A model generated the notes under the pieces. It saw nothing but the letters and a program-made list of their open reading frames with translations. It was not told where the DNA came from and made no database searches. The position numbers and the translations under genes are program-made. A DNA stretch of 64,000 nucleotides from Faecalispora anaeroviscerum (GTDB taxonomy: Bacteria > Bacillota > Clostridia > Oscillospirales > Acutalibacteraceae): NCBI RefSeq assembly GCF_947568225.1, contig NZ_CANOOQ010000001.1, forward strand, positions 310,001-374,000, given 5' to 3'. This document shows positions 24,860 to 38,248 of this stretch, one piece after another. Numbering within the stretch: position 1 is the stretch's first letter; each line of letters starts with the position of its first letter.

Positions 24860-25780
24860 TTATTCCGAAAGGTCTTTCAGATCATATGGGGTCTGCTGGT
24901 ATACATAATAGTTCAGCCAGTTAGAAAACAGCAGGCTGGCTCCGCTTCTCCAGGTCAGCGGCGGCGTTTGGGAGGGATCGTTATCCGGAAAATAATGCTC
25001 CGGCAGATCAGGGTCAATGCCTTTATTCAGATCGCGAAAGTATTCGTTTGACAATGTTTCCCGGTCATATTCCGCATGGCCCGTCACAAAAAATTGTCGC
25101 CCGTTTTTGTTCGCGATGATATGTGCGCCCGCCTCATCGGAGTCGGAGAGGATCACCAGCTCGTCATGCTGTCTAATGTCCTCTCGGCGAACTTCCGTAT
25201 TGCGGGAGTGCGGCGCGTAGTACACATCGTCAAATCCGCGGATCAGCGGATGCATGGGTGTCAACACACGGTGTTCAAAAATTCCAGAAAGTTTTTTTGG
25301 CAAGGTATATTTTGGAATCTGATAAAAATAATATAACGAAGCCTGAGCTCCCCAGCAGATTGTCAGGAGCGAATACACGTTTTTCCGGCTCCAGGCAAAA
25401 ATATCGCAAAGCTCATTCCAATAATCCACATCTTCAAAGTCCATCAGTTCCACCGGCGCACCGGTAATGATCATTCCATCGAATTTATCATTTTTCAGTT
25501 CGTCAAATGTTTTATAAAAGGTATCGATGTGCGTGTAAGAGGTGTTTTTGGAAAAGTGGCTTGCCATATGCATCAGTTCAACATCCACCTGCAAGGGAGA
25601 GTTACCCAGCAAACGCAACAGCTGAGTTTCGGTTTCAATCTTGGTTGGCATCAGGTTCAGGATCACGATCTTCAGCGGACGAATATCCTGAGACATGGCG
25701 CGTTCATGAGTCATTATAAAGATGTTCTCAGATTCCAAGACTTCAATGGCCGGCAGTGATGTTTGAACTTTAATTGGCAT
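24860..25780 (-). CDS. metAA: homoserine O-acetyltransferase, MetA family
   Basis: Acylates homoserine in methionine synthesis. The 306-residue product has the catalytic cysteine in LLTICWGAQA (C142), the His/Glu pair in VTGHAEYDRETL (about 233-244) and the family start PIKVQTSLPAIEVLESENIF. Residue 111 is glutamate (GAPVE), the residue linked to acetyl-CoA rather than succinyl-CoA use in MetA enzymes; Escherichia MetA has glycine there. Acetyl-homoserine as product is therefore predicted. The leader is only about 25 bases, so there is no SAM riboswitch or T-box. AAAAGGAGG precedes the start. Confidence 0.93.
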   Translation of the reverse strand: MPIKVQTSLPAIEVLESENIFIMTHERAMSQDIRPLKIVILNLMPTKIETETQLLRLLGNSPLQVDVELMHMASHFSKNTSYTHIDTFYKTFDELKNDKFDGMIITGAPVELMDFEDVDYWNELCDIFAWSRKNVYSLLTICWGAQASLYYFYQIPKYTLPKKLSGIFEHRVLTPMHPLIRGFDDVYYAPHSRNTEVRREDIRQHDELVILSDSDEAGAHIIANKNGRQFFVTGHAEYDRETLSNEYFRDLNKGIDPDLPEHYFPDNDPSQTPPLTWRSGASLLFSNWLNYYVYQQTPYDLKDLSE

Positions 25781-25812
25781 AGCAAAAGCCTCCTTTTGTT
25801 AGAATGCTTTCC

Positions 25813-25841
25813 ATTATAGCAAATCAGTCTCGATAGTTCAA
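25813..25841 (-). promoter_or_regulatory. sigma-A promoter of metA
   Basis: On the minus strand TTGAAC (25836-25841) and TATAAT (25813-25818) with a 17-base spacer, about 35 bases before the metA start. Confidence 0.6.
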
Positions 25842-25908
25842 GAATCGTTGCCGAAGGGAGTGTTCCAATTAAGAATTGAAAAAAAGTAAAAAAAAGTGAA
25901 AAAAACAG

Positions 25909-25937
25909 TTGACTTTGTTTTGTGAGCATGGTATTAT
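25909..25937 (+). promoter_or_regulatory. rRNA operon promoter P1
   Basis: TTGACT (25909-25914) and TATTAT (25932-25937), 17-base spacer, preceded by an A-rich tract resembling an UP element. It is about 380 bases upstream of 16S. Confidence 0.7.
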
Positions 25938-26055
25938 AGCTAAGCCGTCGAGAGACGGGGACGAAAATTCGATAAGATGAACGAAAGTTTTCAAATTCGA
26001 AATTGCGTGTTCGTCAGTAATGACGAAAAAATGTCGAAAAAAAGAAAAGAAATGC

Positions 26056-26084
26056 TTGACAAGCGAAATTCGCTGTGATATAAT
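26056..26084 (+). promoter_or_regulatory. rRNA operon promoter P2
   Basis: Perfect TTGACA (26056-26061) and TATAAT (26079-26084) with a 17-base spacer. About 235 bases of leader follow before 16S, holding pre-rRNA processing and antitermination sequences such as CTTGAAAATTAAACAA near 26124-26139. Confidence 0.8.
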
Positions 26085-26318
26085 ACGAAGCATCTCTTCC
26101 GAAAAAATTCGACAGAGACAGGACCTTGAAAATTAAACAACGAGAAAGACAAGAAGGAACCCGTAATTTTTGAGAGAAAGCTTCTTGAAAAAGAAGTGAG
26201 TACTTCCGGATAAGAGTTCTCAGAACTCTATAAAAACTGAGAAACGCGAAAGCGTACTAATTGAGCAGATAAAATGCTCTAAAATAGATTAGATTGACTT
26301 CGGTCATTTTAATACAAT

Positions 26319-27840
<1,522 letters not shown>

Positions 27841-27999
27841 TGGAGACTTGATGGAGCTAAGGCTTCGTCAGACATCCAAGGTCAGGATTACGGAACCTAG
27901 TCTACTATCGTTGTTTAATTTTGAAGGCCCTGAAAAGGGACTTCAGGAAATGAAAGAAATCGAAACAGCAGAACGAAGCCTTAGTGTTCAATAGAATAT

Positions 28000-28075
28000 G
28001 GGGGTGTAGCTCAGCTGGGAGAGCACCTGCTTTGCAAGCAGGGGGTCATCGGTTCGATTCCGTTCATCTCCACCA
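28000..28075 (+). tRNA. tRNA-Ala (TGC)
   Basis: A 76-base cloverleaf with anticodon TGC in CCTGC-TTTGCAA-GCAGG and an encoded ACCA end. It lies in the 16S-23S spacer. The T-stem reads ATCGG/CCGTT, which leaves a T-T mismatch at the second pair where AGCGG/CCGCT is usual. Confidence 0.96.
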
Positions 28076-28146
28076 CCAGGCTAAGCCTGGCACAAAAACG
28101 GGTGACAGAGGCAAGCGAGAAGCCGACGGCCTCTAGCCGAAGATAT

Positions 28147-28223
28147 GGGCTCATAGCTCAGCTGGTTAGAGCACACGCCTGATAAGCGTGAGGTCGGTGG
28201 TTCGAGTCCACTTGAGCCCACCA
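28147..28223 (+). tRNA. tRNA-Ile (GAT)
   Basis: A 77-base cloverleaf with anticodon GAT in CACGC-CTGATAA-GCGTG, perfect acceptor GGGCTCA/TGAGCCC and encoded CCA. Second tRNA of the 16S-23S spacer. Confidence 0.97.
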
Positions 28224-28488
28224 CCAAGCTACGCTTGGAAACAACTGCATAATGCAGGGCACAACGGCAGTTTGGTTGTGAACGCGACTGCGAGGAATTT
28301 TTCTCGGAATCGACGATCGCGACTAAAAAGTGCACGAGTGCACCGGACATTGAAAACTGAATAAAGAAAAGAAGCAGATAAAGCGAGAAAAATTGTTTTT
28401 TATCTAAATCTACAATTTACCAAACAATGCAGTTCTATCGAGTTCAGGACTGTATTGTATAGAACAAAGCAAGAACCAAGAATCACAT

Positions 28489-31323
<2,835 letters not shown>

Positions 31324-31478
31324 TTAATCTTGGTTAACGCCTTGCTCAATCGCTTTCTTCTGTTTCTTCTTTATTCAGTTTTCAGTGCCCGAAATGAGGG
31401 TACCAAAGATCGGCGAAGGGCTGCGAGCGCATCTGTTGCTGGAAACAGCGGCGAGAAGTTCAAGTTTTCGCTTGGCAA

Positions 31479-31554
31479 GCACCATTAGCTCAGTTGGTAG
31501 AGCACCTGACTCTTAATCAGGGTGTCCCGGGTTCGAATCCCTGATGGTGCACCA
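31479..31554 (+). tRNA. tRNA-Lys (CTT)
   Basis: A 76-base cloverleaf with loop CTCTTAA, anticodon CTT, acceptor GCACCAT/ATGGTGC and encoded ACCA. It sits between 23S and 5S, an uncommon position. Confidence 0.95.
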
Positions 31555-31620
31555 CGAAGAATGAAGTCAGGCAGGGGTTCGAGGATCTCTGACCTCTGCA
31601 CCTGGCTAAGGCTGAGATGT

Positions 31621-31695
31621 GGCCCGTTGGTCAAGCGGTTAAGACACCGGCCTCTCACGCCGGTAACGGGGGTTCGATTCCCCCACGGGTCACCA
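31621..31695 (+). tRNA. tRNA-Glu (CTC)
   Basis: A 75-base cloverleaf with loop CTCTCAC, anticodon CTC, acceptor GGCCCGT/ACGGGTC (one G-T pair) and encoded ACCA. Second tRNA between 23S and 5S. Confidence 0.95.
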
Positions 31696-31784
31696 AAACA
31701 ATCTTTGAAGTAGTCGTAAGAAACAGGAAACTGTTTTTACAAATATCCGACAGGAAGGCGAAAACCTCCTCTGCGGAACATAGT

Positions 31785-31899
<115 letters not shown>

Positions 31900-31906
31900 T
31901 TGATAT

Positions 31907-31982
31907 TCCTCAATAGCTCAGCCGGTAGAGCATGCGGCTGTTAACCGCAGGGTCGTTGGTTCGAGTCCAACTTGGGGAGCCA
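31907..31982 (+). tRNA. tRNA-Asn (GTT)
   Basis: A 76-base cloverleaf with loop CTGTTAA, anticodon GTT, acceptor TCCTCAA/TTGGGGA, discriminator G and encoded CCA. Last gene of the rRNA operon, one base before its terminator. Confidence 0.96.
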
Positions 31983-31983
31983 A

Positions 31984-32015
31984 AGAAAACCACCAGTAAT
32001 ACTGGTGGTTTTCTT
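31984..32015 (+). terminator. terminator of the rRNA operon
   Basis: AAGAAAACCACCAG and CTGGTGGTTTTCTT form a stem around TAATA directly after tRNA-Asn, with T-rich sequence following. Confidence 0.85.
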
Positions 32016-32064
32016 GTTGTATCTCATTTTTGAGGCAGAATCTAAATGAAAGAAAAGAATGAGA

Positions 32065-32364
32065 TTACTGTGAAATAGACGGAAGATTCCCTAGGTTATT
32101 GCTTTCCTGACCATCGGGCAAAGAGCGAAGATATTCACTGCCATTTCTCACGGCAACAGCAACTCCGCGGATTTCTCCTGCCTTAGCTAATTCTACGCCT
32201 TGCTGCTTAGAGATCAGCTGACCGTTTGAAAGCTGATAACCCTCAATACGACCGCTGTGCTTCACCAGCTGCGTAATAGACTGCGCATCGGGTTTCGGCG
32301 TAGGCGTAACGGCATTAATATTCATTGGTAAATTTCCGATAAACTGGTTTCCTTGGTTATCCAT
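32065..32364 (-). CDS. DUF3892 domain protein
   Basis: A 99-residue soluble protein. The C-terminal half, IEGYQLSNGQLISKQQGVELAKAGEIRGVAVAVRNG then EYLRSLPDG, follows the DUF3892 pattern (a short beta-rich domain in which a sentence-like YxLSNGxxIS strand precedes a helix and a closing YLRSxPD). ATG 32364 is chosen for its AAGGAGTG site; the frame opens earlier at 32406 without one. The N-terminal 40 residues are low-complexity and proline-rich. The domain has no established function. The gene stands alone between the rRNA operon and an ABC exporter. Confidence 0.7.
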   Translation of the reverse strand: MDNQGNQFIGNLPMNINAVTPTPKPDAQSITQLVKHSGRIEGYQLSNGQLISKQQGVELAKAGEIRGVAVAVRNGSEYLRSLPDGQESNNLGNLPSISQ

Positions 32365-32684
32365 ACGATCACTCCTTGCAATATAGTTTGTCGGAATTCC
32401 TTTCAAATATTACGCCACAAATGCTGTAAAGAATAAGATTGTTTTTATTTTAAATGAGGCTTTTGCTGCAGATACTCAAAAAATCATAGAGGACGATTTT
32501 TCTGTTTTAAAACAGAGCAATAATCAATGAATGTGCTGTTCATGAGTATTACGGTTCAATTTTTTGTGAAAGAGATGTCATCCTTTTAGAATCATGTTAT
32601 AATAACCCTATTCGGCAAAAACAATATCAAATTTAAAGTATATTCTAAAGCGATTTATTTCGTTTGAGAAAGGCCTGATCTATT

Positions 32685-34421
32685 TTGCGGGAATTGACTA
32701 AATACTTAAAAAAATATCGAAAACAGGTCATTCTTGGCCCAATTTTTAAATTAATTGAAGCCATATTTGAACTGATTATTCCGATCGTAACAGCACAAAT
32801 CATTGATGAAGGGGTTCACCGAGGTGACATCAGCTATATTTGGAAAATGGGTGGAGTAATGCTGCTGCTCGGTGTTGTCGGTTTATGCTCAACCTTAGTG
32901 TGCCAGAAAATGGCAGCAATGGCTTCTCAGGGCTTTGGAACTGTACTGCGCAGCGAATTGTTTCAGCATATCAACACGCTTTCCTATGCAGAGATTGACC
33001 GTTTCGGTACGCCTTCGTTGATTACCAGATTGACAAATGATGTTAATCAGCTTCAACTGGCGGTTGCAATGCTGATTCGCTTGGTAGTGCGCGCACCGTT
33101 TTTGGCGATAGGCGCTGTCGTTATGGCGATGACAATTGATGTTCCACTGGCATTGATTTTCGTGGTAGCGACACCACTCATCGGGCTGGCTCTCTATCTT
33201 GTAATGAGCCGATCCATCCCCTTTTTTAAGACCATTCAAAAAAAGCTGGATGTCATTTCTCGTTTATCGCGTGAAAGTTTGTCGGGCGTTAGGGTAATTC
33301 GTGCATTTTCCCGTCAAGATCAGGAGACGAAGCGCTTTACAAATGCAGCAGAGGAGCAGGCGGCCACAGCAATTCGGGTCGGAAAACTTTCCGCTCTGCT
33401 GAATCCGGTTACATTTGCTATTGTGAATTTTTCAATTCTGGCGATTGTATTGTTTGGCGGATACCGGGTGGATACTGGCGTCGTTTCACAGGGGCAGATT
33501 GTTGCTCTGATTAATTATATGAACCAAACTTTTCTTGCTCTTGTAGTAGTTGCAAACCTTGTGGTGATTTTTACGAAGGCATCCGCGTCGGCCTCTAGAG
33601 TCAATGAGGTTCTGAATACCGAGACCACTGTGAAGGAAAACCAGTCCTTCGCAGAGCTGCAGCAGCTCCCAGATGCACCGAAAGTGGAATTTCGCGATGT
33701 CAGCTTTTCCTATCATTTGCCCGGGGAATATGCTTTGCAGGATTGCAATCTTGCAATCCCAGCAGGGGAGACGGTGGGAATTATCGGCGGTACCGGTTCG
33801 GGAAAATCGACTCTGGTGAATCTGATTCCGCGTTTCTACGATGTCACCAAGGGACAAGTATTGCTTGACGGTGTGGATGTGCGGGAATATCCGTTTGCTG
33901 TTCTGCGTAGCCGGGTAGGAACTGTTCTGCAGCAATCCGAGCTGTTCACGGGGACCATCCGCAGCAATCTGCAATGGGGGAATGGGGTGGCCTCAGATGA
34001 GGAATTGTGGCAAGCCCTGAAAACCGCGCAGGCAGAGGATTTTGTTCGTGCCCTGCCGAAAGGGCTATCTTCTCCAGTTAGTCAGGGTGGTAAAAACTAT
34101 TCCGGTGGCCAGCGCCAGCGATTGGCAATTGCCCGAACTCTGGCGGCAAATCCGCAGGTGCTGATTCTGGATGACAGCTCCAGCGCGCTGGATTTTGCAA
34201 CCGATGCCGCGCTACGGCATGCACTCAAGAATGATACCGCCGGGATGACGGTTCTGATTGTATCTCAACGGGTCAGTTCCATTCGCCACGCAGACCGCAT
34301 CCTTGTGCTGGACGACGGGGCTGTGGCCGGTATCGGCTCACATGAAGAGCTGATGCAAAGCTGCCCCGTTTATCAGGAAATTTGCTTGTCGCAGATGAAT
34401 CGCGAGGAGGTGGCAAAATGA
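32685..34421 (+). CDS. heterodimeric ABC exporter, half with degenerate ATP site
   Basis: A 578-residue fused membrane-ATPase half-transporter: six helices in residues about 15-310, Walker A GGTGSGKST near 367-375, signature YSGGQRQR, and Walker B LILDD (D496-D497), in which aspartate replaces the catalytic glutamate. The switch histidine is glutamine (IVSQRVS). These are the marks of the degenerate partner in BmrCD/LmrCD/TM287-288-type multidrug exporters. The TTG start at 32685 is inferred from position and a GAAAGG upstream. The stop overlaps the partner's ATG by four bases. Substrates are unknown. Confidence 0.88.
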   Translation: MRELTKYLKKYRKQVILGPIFKLIEAIFELIIPIVTAQIIDEGVHRGDISYIWKMGGVMLLLGVVGLCSTLVCQKMAAMASQGFGTVLRSELFQHINTLSYAEIDRFGTPSLITRLTNDVNQLQLAVAMLIRLVVRAPFLAIGAVVMAMTIDVPLALIFVVATPLIGLALYLVMSRSIPFFKTIQKKLDVISRLSRESLSGVRVIRAFSRQDQETKRFTNAAEEQAATAIRVGKLSALLNPVTFAIVNFSILAIVLFGGYRVDTGVVSQGQIVALINYMNQTFLALVVVANLVVIFTKASASASRVNEVLNTETTVKENQSFAELQQLPDAPKVEFRDVSFSYHLPGEYALQDCNLAIPAGETVGIIGGTGSGKSTLVNLIPRFYDVTKGQVLLDGVDVREYPFAVLRSRVGTVLQQSELFTGTIRSNLQWGNGVASDEELWQALKTAQAEDFVRALPKGLSSPVSQGGKNYSGGQRQRLAIARTLAANPQVLILDDSSSALDFATDAALRHALKNDTAGMTVLIVSQRVSSIRHADRILVLDDGAVAGIGSHEELMQSCPVYQEICLSQMNREEVAK

Positions 34422-36163
34422 ATCGTTCCATACTCAGACGAATTGCAGGCTATATGAAGCCGTATTTTGCCTTTCTCATGGGCGCGCTGATCTGCGCCAT
34501 TATTTATATCTCGCTTTCTCTGTACACACCCATTTTGATCGGTCATGCAGTTGACCAAATTGTCGCTCCGGGTCAGGTGAATTACGAAAATATGCGCCGC
34601 ATTTTGCTGCTGCTTGCGGCAACAGTGCTTGTCAGCGCACTGTTTCAGTGGATCATGACGTATTGCACCAATCAGGCGGCCTACCGTACAGTTCGTGACT
34701 TGCGTGTGAAGGCTTATGAAAAGGTCAACCGCCTGCCGCTTCGGACTATTGACAGTCACGCGCACGGGGATCTTGTCAGCCGCGTTGTGAATGATGTCGA
34801 TCAGGTGTCCGACGGCCTTTTGCAAGGAATTACCCAGTTGTTTACCGGTGTGGTTACAATTGTGGGTACATTGTTGTTTATGCTGACGATCAGCCCGGTC
34901 ATTACGCTTGTGGTAGTTTGCGTAACACCGCTTTCCTTGTTTGTGGCTGCTTTTATTGCCAAGACATCGCGCAAACGTTTTTTTGATCAGCAGGCGTGCC
35001 AGGGTGAGCTGAGCGGATTGGTTGAGGAAATGATCGGCGGGATCAAAACGGTGCGCGCGTTCCACTATGAAAATCGTGCGGAGAGCACGTTTGACGAAAT
35101 TAATTCCAGATTGTACGAGGCAGGGGAGAAAGCCCAGTTCAATTCTTCGCTTTCGAATCCCTCTACCCGGTTTGTCAACAGCATTGTGTATACCTCTGTT
35201 GCGGTGATCGGTGCAATCTGTGCCATTACCGGCGTTCCGGCCCAGCTAAGCGTTGGGCAGATCACCAGCTTTTTGGCTTATGCCAATCAATATACGAAGC
35301 CGTTTAATGAAGTGACCGCTGTGCTGACGCAGATTCAGACCGCGTTTGCCTCGGCCCGCCGCCTGTTTGAGGTACTCGATGAAGAAGAGGAGCCGGCGGA
35401 GCCGGTTGATGCACAAGAGGTACACGACGGCGGCCATCAGGTAGAGTTTCGCGATGTTGCCTTTTCGTACCGGCCTGAGACAAAGCTGTTACAAAATATT
35501 GACCTGACTGCCCGCCTTGGGCAAAGGATTGCTATTGTAGGGCCAACCGGCTGTGGTAAAACAACGATTATCAACCTGCTGATGCGTTTTTATGATGTCG
35601 ACAGCGGCAGCATCTGCGTGGACGGAACGGATGTGCGGCAGATTACGCGCGGTAGCCTGCGTTCTTTGTTCGGAATGGTTCTACAGGATACCTGGTTGTT
35701 TTCCGGCACTATCCGGGAGAATATTGCCTATGGCAAGCCGAATGCCACCACAGAAGAAGTGAGCGCAGCCGCAAAGGCAGCGCTGGCACATTCTTTCATT
35801 ACCCGCCTGCCGAATGGCTATGATACCGTGATTTCGGAGGATGGGGGAAATCTTTCCCAAGGGCAGCGGCAGCTGCTCTGTATTGCCCGGGTGATGCTGG
35901 TTGACCCACCCATGCTGATTTTGGATGAAGCGACCAGCAGTATCGATACCCGAACCGAGCTCTTGGTGCAGAAGGCGTTCCAGCGCATGATGGAAGGCCG
36001 TACCAGCTTTGTAGTAGCGCACCGCCTTTCCACGATTCAGGGCGCGAATCTGATTCTTGTGATGCGGGCCGGTCAGATTGTTGAGCAGGGAACGCATCGT
36101 CAGCTGTTGGAGAAAAACGGATTTTATGCGGAGCTTTATAACAGTCAGTTTGCCGCTAGTTAG
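34418..36163 (+). CDS. heterodimeric ABC exporter, half with canonical ATP site
   Basis: A 581-residue partner of the preceding protein. Six membrane helices occupy about 12-310; Walker A is GPTGCGKTT (375-383), Walker B LILDEA (catalytic E504) and the switch is VVAHRLST, all canonical. Its signature is LSQGQ instead of LSGGQ. This is the expected complement: the degenerate site is built from the first protein's Walker motifs and this protein's altered signature. ATG 34418 has GAGGAGGTGG upstream and overlaps the previous stop. The pair probably exports drugs, lipids or peptides. Confidence 0.9.
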   Translation: MNRSILRRIAGYMKPYFAFLMGALICAIIYISLSLYTPILIGHAVDQIVAPGQVNYENMRRILLLLAATVLVSALFQWIMTYCTNQAAYRTVRDLRVKAYEKVNRLPLRTIDSHAHGDLVSRVVNDVDQVSDGLLQGITQLFTGVVTIVGTLLFMLTISPVITLVVVCVTPLSLFVAAFIAKTSRKRFFDQQACQGELSGLVEEMIGGIKTVRAFHYENRAESTFDEINSRLYEAGEKAQFNSSLSNPSTRFVNSIVYTSVAVIGAICAITGVPAQLSVGQITSFLAYANQYTKPFNEVTAVLTQIQTAFASARRLFEVLDEEEEPAEPVDAQEVHDGGHQVEFRDVAFSYRPETKLLQNIDLTARLGQRIAIVGPTGCGKTTIINLLMRFYDVDSGSICVDGTDVRQITRGSLRSLFGMVLQDTWLFSGTIRENIAYGKPNATTEEVSAAAKAALAHSFITRLPNGYDTVISEDGGNLSQGQRQLLCIARVMLVDPPMLILDEATSSIDTRTELLVQKAFQRMMEGRTSFVVAHRLSTIQGANLILVMRAGQIVEQGTHRQLLEKNGFYAELYNSQFAAS

Positions 36164-36230
36164 CCTTTCGCTGTCAGGCGGCAAGCAACCCCGTCACTCT
36201 GTTTTTTCGGCAGCTTGCGTGTCCTTTAAT

Positions 36231-36268
36231 AAAAGGGCGATACCGTATCTGCGGTATCGCCCTTTTAT
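36231..36268. terminator. bidirectional terminator between ABC exporter and glucokinase
   Basis: AAAAGGGCGATACCG and CGGTATCGCCCTTTT form a 15-base stem with a six-base loop. A and T flanks suit both the plus-strand exporter genes and the minus-strand glucokinase. Confidence 0.9.
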
Positions 36269-36283
36269 CTCTGTTTTTAATGA

Positions 36284-37249
36284 TTATAATGGAAAGCCGC
36301 AAAGCTCAGCACCGGATAGCGCGGCCCCGATAATTCCGGCATCGTTGCCCAGTTGGGCGGTGACCAGCTTTGTTTTCAGCTCAGAATTAGTTACAAACTG
36401 TTCCCGGTTCACGATCTCTCTTACCGGCGCGAGTAAGGATTCTCCCTCGTGGCTGATGCCGCCGCCGATGCAGATCACATCCGGCTGTAGGCTGTTGATG
36501 ATGTTAACCAGGCCGCAACTGAGGTCTTCAATATAGACTTCCACAATTTTTTGTCCTAGAGCATCACCCTGCCGCATGGCATCAAAGGCGCTTCTGCCGG
36601 AAATCTGGTTTAAATTTCCGTTAAGCATTTCCCACAGCAGGCTTTCGTGGGCCGTGTCCTGCTCCAACAGCTCACGGGTTGTCAGAATCAGCCCGGTGGC
36701 GGAGGCATACCGCTCCCAGCAGCCGCGTCTGCCGCAGTTGCAGGCCCGGCCGTTGCGCTCAATCACCATGTGGCCCATTTCTCCGGCGGCACCATTTTGT
36801 CCTGCGTAAATTTTTCCGTCCAGAATCAGTCCGCTGCCTACCCCTGTGCCAAGGGTAATGGCAACGGCATTCAGCGCGCCCCGCAGCGCTCCCGCCTTAA
36901 ATTCTCCCCAAGCCGCGGCGTTAGCATCGTTGTCCACACCCACCGGCAGCTTCAGTCGACTTTCCAGCTCCTCCTTAATCGGGAAATGGCGCAGCGGAAG
37001 GTTCGGCGTCAGCTCAACCGTTCCGGTATTGCGGTTCACAGAGCCGGGGCAGCCGATTCCAACGGCATCCACCGCTGTTCCGGTCGCTGAAATGGTTTTC
37101 TGAGCGGCCTCGGCGATCCGGTCGCACAGCTCCTGCGGTGTGCAGGAAACACCAGTCGGCATAGACTGTTTTGAAAGAAGTCCGCCGTTTTTGTCAATGA
37201 CTCCGGTCGCTATATTGGTACCGCCCAGATCGATGCCAAGAAAATACAT
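36284..37249 (-). CDS. glcK: ROK-family glucokinase
   Basis: A 321-residue sugar kinase. The N-terminal phosphate loop is LGIDLGGTNIATGV (4-17), the active-site aspartate is in VDNDANAAAWGE (about 100-111), and the ROK zinc motif CNCGRRGCWE (about 168-177) is complete. Such enzymes phosphorylate glucose with ATP in Firmicutes; N-acetyl-hexosamine use is possible because ROK specificity is hard to read from sequence. It is monocistronic. A promoter with TTTACG and TATAAT at 17 bases lies about 65 bases upstream. Confidence 0.88.
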   Translation of the reverse strand: MYFLGIDLGGTNIATGVIDKNGGLLSKQSMPTGVSCTPQELCDRIAEAAQKTISATGTAVDAVGIGCPGSVNRNTGTVELTPNLPLRHFPIKEELESRLKLPVGVDNDANAAAWGEFKAGALRGALNAVAITLGTGVGSGLILDGKIYAGQNGAAGEMGHMVIERNGRACNCGRRGCWERYASATGLILTTRELLEQDTAHESLLWEMLNGNLNQISGRSAFDAMRQGDALGQKIVEVYIEDLSCGLVNIINSLQPDVICIGGGISHEGESLLAPVREIVNREQFVTNSELKTKLVTAQLGNDAGIIGAALSGAELCGFPL

Positions 37250-37311
37250 GGGAATACCCCGTTTCTGCTGAATTACGGCGCAAGGCGCGTCCGTGCTTTC
37301 TATGTAAGAAT

Positions 37312-37340
37312 ATTATAGCATCACGCGGCGGTTTCGTAAA
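37312..37340 (-). promoter_or_regulatory. promoter of glucokinase gene
   Basis: On the minus strand TTTACG (37335-37340) and TATAAT (37312-37317) with a 17-base spacer. Confidence 0.5.
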
Positions 37341-37376
37341 TTGTTTCGTTGATTCTGTCGACAAAAAGAAAAAAAT

Positions 37377-37405
37377 TTGACAAATGTTCTTTCTTTGGGT
37401 ACAGT
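37377..37405 (+). promoter_or_regulatory. promoter of the sugar transferase gene
   Basis: TTGACA (37377-37382) and TACAGT (37400-37405) with a 17-base spacer, about 65 bases before the start at 37469. Confidence 0.5.
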
Positions 37406-37468
37406 TTAAAAGGAGAAAATTCTGCCATAATGATAGGTAGAAGCTTCCAGGCAAAGTTATAAAGGAAA

Positions 37469-38161
37469 ATGGTGAAAAACGTGCAGTATCAGGAGTTACC
37501 CCAGTGGATGCAGAAGGAAGAAATCAGACCATATATTGAGCTGTTAAACCGGCAGAAAGTCTCATCGTTTTTTAAGCGGGTGTTCGACATTGTCGTGTCG
37601 GCGTTGATCCTGCTGGTGCTTTCACCAATATTTCTGCTGCTGGCTGCCGCAATTAAGATTGATTCCAAAGGTCCGGTATTTTACCGGCAGGTGAGAGTCG
37701 GTCAGTACGGGCAGGATTTTCGTATTTTCAAGTTTCGTTCCATGGTGCAGGATGCAGACAAAAAAGGTCTGTCCTTAACAACGGAAGGAGATTCCCGTAT
37801 CACCAGGGTAGGGAAGCTGATCCGCAAGTGCCGCTTGGATGAATTTTCGCAGGTGTTAAATGTTCTTCAGGGTACGATGAGCCTTGTCGGCCCCCGGCCC
37901 GAGGTGCGTAAATATGTGGATGCCTACGAGCCGGAATATTTGGCAACACTTTTGGTGCGCCCGGGTGTAACCGCAACGGCGAGCATCCGCTTTAAGGATG
38001 AAGATGAGCTGCTTAATTCCGGCGGCGACCCGGAAGAAATCTATATTCATCAGATCCTGCCCGAGAAGATGCGCTACAATCTCGAGTACCTCGACCACAT
38101 TTCTGTCTGGCACGATTTCAAAATCATGATTCAGACCGTTTTGGCAGTGCTCAAGAGATAG
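37469..38161 (+). CDS. undecaprenyl-phosphate sugar phosphotransferase (bacterial sugar transferase family)
   Basis: A 230-residue monotopic membrane enzyme of the WcaJ/EpsL/PglC family, which moves a sugar-1-phosphate onto the undecaprenyl-phosphate carrier to start polysaccharide or glycan assembly. A hydrophobic re-entrant helix lies at about 35-60, preceded by KRVFDIVVS. Then come FRIFKFRSMV, the catalytic-region DEFSQVLNVLQGTMSLVGPRPEVR (about 118-141) and the basic SVWHDFKIMIQT end. Family length is about 200-230 for the minimal catalytic form. It stands alone with no other glycan genes nearby, so its pathway is unknown. Confidence 0.88.
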   Translation: MVKNVQYQELPQWMQKEEIRPYIELLNRQKVSSFFKRVFDIVVSALILLVLSPIFLLLAAAIKIDSKGPVFYRQVRVGQYGQDFRIFKFRSMVQDADKKGLSLTTEGDSRITRVGKLIRKCRLDEFSQVLNVLQGTMSLVGPRPEVRKYVDAYEPEYLATLLVRPGVTATASIRFKDEDELLNSGGDPEEIYIHQILPEKMRYNLEYLDHISVWHDFKIMIQTVLAVLKR

Positions 38162-38203
38162 TTTCCCGCAAAGGAGATGCCGCTGTAAGCCGCAAATTTG
38201 CGA

Positions 38204-38232
38204 TTGATTTTGTCTGCCGTTTGTGCTATAAT
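38204..38232 (+). promoter_or_regulatory. promoter of tRNA-Leu
   Basis: TTGATT (38204-38209) and TATAAT (38227-38232), 17-base spacer, ending 16 bases before the tRNA. Confidence 0.65.
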
Positions 38233-38248
38233 AAACTCCGTTCCACCC

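Noticed and set aside
25781..25908. S-box or T-box upstream of metA
   Set aside because: A good promoter leaves a leader of only about 25 bases, and neither conserved T-box nor SAM-aptamer sequence is seen.
37406..37468. Ten-codon leader peptide (MIGRSFQAKL) before the sugar transferase gene
   Set aside because: Its AAAGGAG is about 14 bases from the ATG, too far for efficient initiation, and nothing suggests attenuation.
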